A program made the position numbers and the translations under genes. From positions 2,852,001-2,916,000 of the forward strand of contig NZ_CP159486.1 in assembly GCF_041902845.1 (NCBI RefSeq): DNA of 64,000 bases, written 5' to 3'. Each line of letters starts with the position of its first letter. Position 1 is the stretch's first letter. Source of the stretch: Limibacterium fermenti. GTDB lineage: Bacteria > Bacteroidota > Bacteroidia > Bacteroidales > Dysgonomonadaceae. This document shows, piece by piece, positions 60,401 through 64,000 of this stretch. The notes below the pieces were generated by a model. The model was not told where the DNA came from. It did no database searches and was given only the letters and a program-made list of their open reading frames with translations.

Positions 60401-60631
60401 GGTTGTATGGTAAGGGACGGAAAGATAAAACGTTCGAACAAAGTACGGCTTATTCGCGACGGAATCGTTATCTTTACCGGCGAATTCGAATCGCTGAAAC
60501 GTTTCAAAGAAGATATAAAGGAAGTATCTTCGGGATACGAATGCGGTATCACCATCCACAACTTCAACGATATCAAAGTCGGCGATGTGGTGGAGGCGTA
60601 CGAAGAAATAGAAGTGAAAAAAACGTTGTAA
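57455..60631 (+). CDS. infB: Translation initiation factor IF-2
   Basis: 1058 residues. A short IF2_N domain (NLNVGINSLVEFLHKKGVEI) is followed by a ~400-residue Glu/Pro/Lys-rich, probably disordered region and a second IF2_N-like segment. G domain: GHVDHGKT near residue 566, DTPGHEAF near 612, NKID near 666. Domains II-IV follow, ending VGDVVEAYEEIEVKKTL. The long linker is typical for Bacteroidetes IF-2. It is the last gene of the operon; a large palindrome follows. Confidence 0.97.
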   Translation: MPIRLIKVSKNLNVGINSLVEFLHKKGVEIEANPNVKIEDDHYDMLIAEFGKDKKIRTEATETREKLHRKEDNRETVAIEGYELPEPALKKKTEKETIKTEIPNEMKPHLNVIGNIDLDNLNKKKSDVEDAPQSQPEPEVEEEKEKEEKKPAETPAEHSVEPTAAQVDAQEPERDEKTETIQNEQPTPEEIIPAPEKITEKPEIPQTPEPEPVKETIVPPAEEKKEEKKEEKAEELPSPDETPAAEPEKAEDSPVEKEATPAPEEKEEPQQEDNHKQEIELTEVEQPSQEKTEQKEPEEIFRIHQNKPEAKIVVKGTIDLNSINDKTRPPRKSKAQRKKERLEREQKELDNKKLRDEKVKLLKKEAIDENKKKGADEGDGADAKKKKRKRIRTGKVNIEKPGNLDASQRGGERKFLLKKPVRAEISDDDVQKQIKETLARLTEKKGGKGGAKYRREKRESMAQKHELEKNQREKESLILQLTEFVTANDLANLMNVPVTDIISTCMSLGVMVAINQRLDAETINIVAEEFGFKTKYVSADVIDVLDEEEDDAEDLKPRPPIVTVMGHVDHGKTSLLDNIRKTNVIAGEAGGITQHIGAYNVQLKDGRRITFLDTPGHEAFTAMRARGAKVTDVAIIIVAADDNVMPQTVEAINHAAAAGVPIVFAINKIDKPGANPDKIKERLAEMNYLVEEWGGKYQSQDISAKQGIGVEDLLEKVLLEADLLELHANPDRAAKGSIIESSLDKGRGYVATVLVENGTLRQGDILLAGAYFGRVKAMFNERNQRIEEAGPSAPALVLGLNGAPQAGDKFNVLESEQEARSIATRREQLQREQSIRTQKMLTLDDIGRRIAIGNFQQLNIIVKGDVDGSVEALSDSLIRLSTPQIEVNVIHKAVGQISESDISLAAASDAIIIGFQVRPSLNARKEAEKEGVDIRLYSIIYDAIEQVTAAMEGMLSPEIKEEITGNAEVLEVFKISKVGTVAGCMVRDGKIKRSNKVRLIRDGIVIFTGEFESLKRFKEDIKEVSSGYECGITIHNFNDIKVGDVVEAYEEIEVKKTL

Positions 60632-60650
60632 AACGTTTTGATATTAGTTT

Positions 60651-60773
60651 GTAACCAGTTGACATTGTAATTTTATATCATCCTACCTTGATGTCGGTCG
60701 CATCTGTTACCACACGTAACAGATGCGGCCAGAACACACGGAAGGATAATTACAATCGCCAACTCGGGTTACG
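60651..60773. repeat. 123-bp imperfect palindrome after infB
   Basis: Nested arms pair around CACAC: GGTCGCATCTGTTAC (60696-60710) with GTAACAGATGCGGCC (60716-60730), 14 of 15. Outside it, ATTGTAATT (60664-60672) pairs with AATTACAAT (60748-60756), then GTTG with CAAC, and GTAACC (60651-60656) with GGTTAC (60768-60773). No U-run follows, so it is not a plain terminator. It could be a small non-autonomous element or a structured RNA. Confidence 0.7.
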
Positions 60774-60783
60774 GGGATTCAAA

Positions 60784-60804
60784 ATTTAAGATTCGAGATT
60801 TAAG
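60784..60804. repeat. Three 7-bp units (ATTTAAG type)
   Basis: ATTTAAG, ATTCGAG, ATTTAAG, then the related ATTATAA, 20 bases before the ompH copy 3 start. Confidence 0.55.
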
Positions 60805-60823
60805 ATTATAAAACAAAACGGTT

Positions 60824-61345
60824 ATGACAAGAAAAATGATCTTTAGCCTTTGTGTATTTATTTTTTCGCTGAGTGTGGCCGCTTTTTCACAGGTAACGCC
60901 TGTCACGGTTGCCTATGTTAATACGACCGAACTCCTGAACGCATTACCCGAAAAGGAGCAAGCCACCCAACAACTGACGGCCTTAAGCGAAAGCTATAAA
61001 AAGGAATTGGAAGTGATACAAAACGATTACAACAAAAAGTATTCGGACTATATCACCTATCAGAGTAACCTGGCGGAGAACATCAAGTTGCGCAGAATGC
61101 AGGAACTTACTGAACTGGAAAAGCATATGCAGGAGTTCATGCAATTGGCTCAACGCGATATCGAAGAACAGGAAAAAGTGCTGTTGCAGCCGCTGAAGCA
61201 AAAGATAACCGATGCCATCCGCATCGTCGGAATCGAACAAAACTTCACGGTGATCTACGACCTGGCGAATCCGGGCATTGCTTTTTTAGCTCCGTCGGCT
61301 GTCAATGCCAATCCTTATGTAAGGCAGAAGCTGGGTATCCGGTAA
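60824..61345 (+). CDS. OmpH/Skp-family periplasmic chaperone, copy 3
   Basis: 173 residues. Signal peptide (FSLCVFIFSLSVAAFSQ), opening TPVTVAYVNTTELLNALPEK, a central coiled coil (YKKELEVIQNDYNKKYSDYI) and closing NFTVIYDLANPGIAFLAPSA, the same plan as copies 1 and 2. The 192-base gap from infB holds a palindrome and no clear promoter. It precedes murI, whereas copies 1 and 2 follow bamA. Confidence 0.92.
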   Translation: MTRKMIFSLCVFIFSLSVAAFSQVTPVTVAYVNTTELLNALPEKEQATQQLTALSESYKKELEVIQNDYNKKYSDYITYQSNLAENIKLRRMQELTELEKHMQEFMQLAQRDIEEQEKVLLQPLKQKITDAIRIVGIEQNFTVIYDLANPGIAFLAPSAVNANPYVRQKLGIR

Positions 61346-61349
61346 GAAG

Positions 61350-61470
61350 ACAAGGAGACGGGGAGAGCGAGGGACAAGGAGAAGAGATAGTGCTTCGCGA
61401 TTGGGGCTTCGCCCGATACGCCTTCGGCGGATAAGGTTGCGCGATAAGGGCTGTAAGCCCGGTATGCGAA
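61350..61470. repeat. 8-bp-like array plus GATA-spaced hairpin block, locus 4
   Basis: Loose AAGACAAG/GAGACGGG/GGGACAAG words at 61350-61389 lead into GGGGCTTCGCCC, GATA, CGCCTTCGGCG, GATA, AGGTTGCGC, GATA, GGGCTGTAAGCCC. Three of these are self-complementary with 3-nt loops. Confidence 0.6.
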
Positions 61471-61498
61471 CTCGTGGCTCATGGTTTCTTAGGATAAT

Positions 61499-62356
61499 AT
61501 GACAGAAAAAAAACAATCACTACCGGTAAACGGCGCAATAGGCGTTTTCGATTCGGGATACGGCGGCCTGACCGTGCTCTCGGAAATAAAGGCCTTATTG
61601 CCGCAATACGATTACGTCTATTTGGGAGACAACGCACGGGCGCCTTACGGCGGTCGCTCATTCGACTTGGTATACCAATTTACGCTCGAAGCGGTACAGT
61701 GGTTCTTCGCACAAGGATGCCCGTTGGTCATTCTAGCCTGCAACACAGCTTCAGCGAAAGCGCTGCGAACCATTCAACAGATCGACCTCCCCCATATCGA
61801 TGCACAACGCCGTGTGCTGGGAGTGATCCGGCCGACGGCTGAATCGGTGGCGCAACTCACGCATAACGGACACGTCGGCGTGTTGGGCACGGAAGGAACC
61901 ATACAATCGGAATCGTATATAATGGAAATCCGCAAGTTGCATCCGCAACTGACCGTTACCGGCGAAGCTTGCCCCATGTGGGTGCCGTTGGTGGAAAACC
62001 GGGAATACGACAAACCCGGGGCGGACTATTTCGTACAACAATATATCGAACGGTTGCTGGAAAAAGATCCGCAGATCGACACGATCATTTTAGGCTGTAC
62101 GCATTATCCGCTCTTATGGGATAAAATACGGCGCTTCACGCCCCAAGGAATACAACTGATGTCGCAAGGAAAGTACATCGCGGAGAGCCTGAAAGATTAC
62201 CTGCGCCGCCATCCCGAAATGGAAGTCCGCTGCACTAAAAATGCGACGGTCGATTATTATACCACCGAATCGCCTGAAAAGTTCCGGCGCTCGGCCTCCC
62301 TGTTTTTACAGGAAGACATTCACGCACAAAAAGCACTAATGGAATCTAACCGATGA
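61499..62356 (+). CDS. murI: Glutamate racemase
   Basis: Supplies D-glutamate for peptidoglycan. 285 residues. Seen: GVFDSGYGGLTVLSEIKALL, YLGDNARAPYGGRS, the first catalytic Cys in VILACNTASAKALR and the second in IILGCTHYPLLW. Its last 4 bases overlap the cvpA start (ATGA). Confidence 0.96.
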   Translation: MTEKKQSLPVNGAIGVFDSGYGGLTVLSEIKALLPQYDYVYLGDNARAPYGGRSFDLVYQFTLEAVQWFFAQGCPLVILACNTASAKALRTIQQIDLPHIDAQRRVLGVIRPTAESVAQLTHNGHVGVLGTEGTIQSESYIMEIRKLHPQLTVTGEACPMWVPLVENREYDKPGADYFVQQYIERLLEKDPQIDTIILGCTHYPLLWDKIRRFTPQGIQLMSQGKYIAESLKDYLRRHPEMEVRCTKNATVDYYTTESPEKFRRSASLFLQEDIHAQKALMESNR

Positions 62357-62895
62357 ATTGGCTCGATTTTACCACCGGCGTATTTTTACTGATTGCCTTG
62401 ATTAACGGTTACCGCAAGGGATTGATCAACCAGGCGATCGTATTGGCGACCGTCATCTTGTCGGCTGTTTTCGGAGGGAAAGCGGCGAAGATGCTCCTGC
62501 CGGAAGTGACGCGGCTGATCGACGTGGCGCCCAATGTCGCGCATGTGCTCTCGTACGTGTTCGCCTTTATCGGTATCGCTATCGTCATTTCACTGATCGG
62601 CAGGCTGATCGAAAGGTTTATCGAAGTCATCCATCTGAGTTCCATCAACCGGATGTTGGGTAGCGTGCTCGCCGTCGCCAGCACGATGGTCGTACTGAGC
62701 ATTTTCTTAAACCTGGTCTTGATGCTCGATACACAAGAGAATGTTATCAAAAGCAAGACCAAGGAAGAGTCGTTCTTTTTTAATCGTGTGGAAGCGGTAG
62801 TACCGGCAATCGTTCCCTATCTCAACAAAGATGTGTGGGAGGAATATATCCCCGAACGATACCGGAAAGAAGTTGAAAAAAAGTATGAAGTATGA
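62353..62895 (+). CDS. CvpA-family membrane protein
   Basis: 180 residues with four transmembrane helices (FTTGVFLLIALINGYRKGLI, AIVLATVILSAVFGGKAAKM, VLSYVFAFIGIAIVISLIGR, VLAVASTMVVLSIFLNLVLM). The family opening FLLIALINGYRKGLINQ is clear. CvpA proteins are tied to envelope stress and colicin V production in enterobacteria; function here is unknown. The C-terminal KYEV-stop is encoded by AAGTATG repeats. Confidence 0.9.
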   Translation: MNWLDFTTGVFLLIALINGYRKGLINQAIVLATVILSAVFGGKAAKMLLPEVTRLIDVAPNVAHVLSYVFAFIGIAIVISLIGRLIERFIEVIHLSSINRMLGSVLAVASTMVVLSIFLNLVLMLDTQENVIKSKTKEESFFFNRVEAVVPAIVPYLNKDVWEEYIPERYRKEVEKKYEV

Positions 62896-62947
62896 GGGAG
62901 GAAGGAGGAACTGCTCATCCATCATACATCATACATCATACATCATA
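62881..62947. repeat. AAGTATG and CATCATA 7-bp units
   Basis: AAGTATG x2, AGGGAGG, AAGGAGG (62881-62908), then CATCATA x4 (62920-62947). AAGTATG is a rotation of the reverse complement of the CTTCATA word seen at 52209. The cvpA stop is inside, and the array ends 11 bases before the psd ATG. Confidence 0.8.
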
Positions 62948-62958
62948 ATTGATTATAC

Positions 62959-63645
62959 ATGAGAATTCATCGCGAAGGAAGGAAACAGGTAATAGGGGGA
63001 TTGGCAGGCATGGCCTTGCTGAATGCCGGGTTATTTTATTTCCTCTCGTCCCTTGTTGTGCCGGTCATAGTCCTGTGCCTGTCATTGTTCGGGGCCTATA
63101 CGCTCATCTCGTTCTACAAGGAGCCGCACAAACCGGCGCCGCCACGCAGGGAGGGATATATCAATTCGCCCAACGACGGCAAGGTGGTGGCTATCGAACG
63201 GGTGTTCGAGAAAGATTTTCTGCAAACCCATTGCATACAGATTTCCGTATATATGACCTTTTTCAACGCCCATTCCAATTGGGTGCCCGTCACGGGAAAG
63301 GTAACGCACGTGTCTCACCGAGCGGGCAATTATCATCTGGCATACCTTCCCAAGTCGAGTTGCGAGAACGAGCACTCGAACATTGTGATCGTCCCGCCGC
63401 AAGGACCGCCGATCCTCACGCGTCAGATTGCGGGCGCTTTCGCCCGAAGGATTGTCACGTATCTTCACGAGGGACAAGAAGTCATAAGCGGCGAACCGTT
63501 AGGGTTCATCAAATTCGGCTCGCGCATGGATGTCTTCATCCCCGAGGATAGCGAAGTGCTGGTCAAGATTGGCGATCAGGTGCGGGCGAACAAAACGTAC
63601 CTGGCACGACTAAACAATGCACAATGGACAATTAACAATGGATAA
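62959..63645 (+). CDS. psd: Phosphatidylserine decarboxylase proenzyme
   Basis: Makes phosphatidylethanolamine. 228 residues, the short bacterial PSD form. Two N-terminal membrane helices (LAGMALLNAGLFYFLSSLVV and VIVLCLSLFGAYTLISFY), then SPNDGKVVAIE and TFFNAHSNWVPVTGKV. The autocleavage site is FGSRMD, with Ser188 as the future pyruvoyl group. The final residues NNAQWTINNG are encoded by ACAATGC-type 7-bp repeats, so the natural end was probably near YLARL. pssA follows. Confidence 0.95.
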   Translation: MRIHREGRKQVIGGLAGMALLNAGLFYFLSSLVVPVIVLCLSLFGAYTLISFYKEPHKPAPPRREGYINSPNDGKVVAIERVFEKDFLQTHCIQISVYMTFFNAHSNWVPVTGKVTHVSHRAGNYHLAYLPKSSCENEHSNIVIVPPQGPPILTRQIAGAFARRIVTYLHEGQEVISGEPLGFIKFGSRMDVFIPEDSEVLVKIGDQVRANKTYLARLNNAQWTINNG

Positions 63646-63719
63646 TGCACAATGCCGGTGACCGATGACTGGAGACTTGTGACTGGAGACCGGAGACCAG
63701 TGACTGGAGACCAGTGACT
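63614..63719. repeat. Fifteen 7-bp units spanning the psd stop
   Basis: ACAATGC, ACAATGG, ACAATTA, ACAATGG, ATAATGC, ACAATGC (63614-63655), one C, then GGTGACC, GATGACT, GGAGACT, TGTGACT, GGAGACC x2, AGTGACT, GGAGACC, AGTGACT (63657-63719). The first six units encode the last residues and the stop of psd. The array ends 15 bases before the pssA ATG. Confidence 0.9.
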
Positions 63720-63734
63720 AAAAACAAACAAAAA

Positions 63735-64000
63735 TGAAACATCTTCCGAACATACTTACCTTGAGCAACTTGTTTTCGGGATGCATCGCTACGGTGATGG
63801 CTTTTCAAGGGGACTTTAAAGCGGTGGTGATCTGGGTGATCGTGGCGGCGGTATTCGATTTCTTCGACGGCTTTGCCGCACGCTTGCTGCACGCGCCCTC
63901 GGCGATAGGCAAAGAACTCGACTCGCTGGCCGATGTCATCAGCTTCGGACTGGCGCCGGCAAGTGCGGTATTCGTATTACTGCGCGACTTTACGCTTTAC
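63735..64000 (+). CDS. pssA: CDP-diacylglycerol-serine O-phosphatidyltransferase, 3' end cut by window
   Basis: Only the first 88 codons are present. Opening MKHLPNILTLSNLFSGCIAT and the CDP-alcohol phosphotransferase motif FDFFDGFAARLL...GKELDSLADVISFG are diagnostic (DGxxAR-x8-GxxxDSxAD). It makes phosphatidylserine, the substrate of the Psd enzyme encoded just upstream. The two genes are 89 bases apart and almost all of that gap is repeat array. Confidence 0.93.

Noticed and set aside
60696..60730. Plain intrinsic terminator for infB
   Set aside because: The central stem is strong, but no U-run follows on the plus strand and pairing continues far outside it, so it is reported as a palindrome instead.

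Overview
The window looks like chromosomal DNA of a Bacteroidales bacterium. The evidence is the Bacteroidetes-type promoters (TAnnTTTG -7 boxes, sometimes with TTTG 19-20 bases upstream), the near absence of Shine-Dalgarno sites, a moxR/DUF58/bat operon, a PorG-like (DUF6089) gene next to uppS-bamA-ompH-ompH, and Bacteroidetes-restricted families (DUF6242, DUF4296). A Tannerella- or Parabacteroides-like host is my guess; the sequence alone does not settle genus. Most of the window is core metabolism and envelope biogenesis. No tRNA, rRNA or CRISPR array was seen.

Layout. 1-1.3 kb: 3' part of a GH13 amylase and a terminator. 1.4-9.1 kb: a 21-bp tandem repeat, trxB, an IS110-family element, lolA-like, ftsK, a small membrane protein and a YihY/BrkB protein. 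9.2-9.8 kb: a RelE/YoeB-type toxin-antitoxin pair. 10-17.8 kb (minus strand): tpx, uvrA, a lytic transglycosylase, an SRPBCC protein, pyrE, comF, recX, prmC. 17.8-25.7 kb (plus): ribD, a DUF6242 lipoprotein, porG-like, uppS, bamA and two ompH/skp genes. 25.7-36.7 kb (minus): a universal stress protein, a small HTH protein, PAP2, batE-D-C-B-A, a bat-associated membrane protein, DUF58 and moxR. 37.3-38.9 kb: lipB and lipA. 39.2-49.9 kb (plus): tgt, lptF/G, ileS, a TraR/DksA-like protein, lspA, a DUF4296 lipoprotein and ppdK. 50.2-52.6 kb (minus): def, ruvX, lptB, folB. 52.7-64 kb (plus): pepP, a gamma-carbonic-anhydrase-like protein, rimP-nusA-infB, a third ompH, murI, cvpA, psd and the start of pssA.

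How the genes fit together. Outer-membrane and lipoprotein biogenesis is strongly represented (bamA, skp/ompH x3, lolA, lspA, lptB, lptF/G, porG-like), with cell-wall precursor genes (uppS, murI), phospholipid synthesis (psd, pssA), lipoylation (lipA, lipB) and translation/transcription coupling (rimP-nusA-infB). The moxR-bat block is a contiguous minus-strand operon with several 4-bp start/stop overlaps.

The most unusual signal is between the genes. Short-period tandem arrays, nearly all 7 bp and sometimes 8 or 11 bp, with different consensus words (GAC-NNNN, TAATGAC, GTAATTY, CTTCATA, GTTCATC, ACAATGC), fill many intergenic gaps. Several run into the end of the neighbouring gene, so that the stop codon and last codons are repeat sequence. 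At least three arrays sit beside blocks of mini-hairpins separated by GATA. A 41-bp tandem array (36.9-37.3 kb), a 21-bp array (1.4-1.6 kb), a 123-bp imperfect palindrome after infB and a terminator-like hairpin in the rimP-nusA-infB leader are also worth checking.
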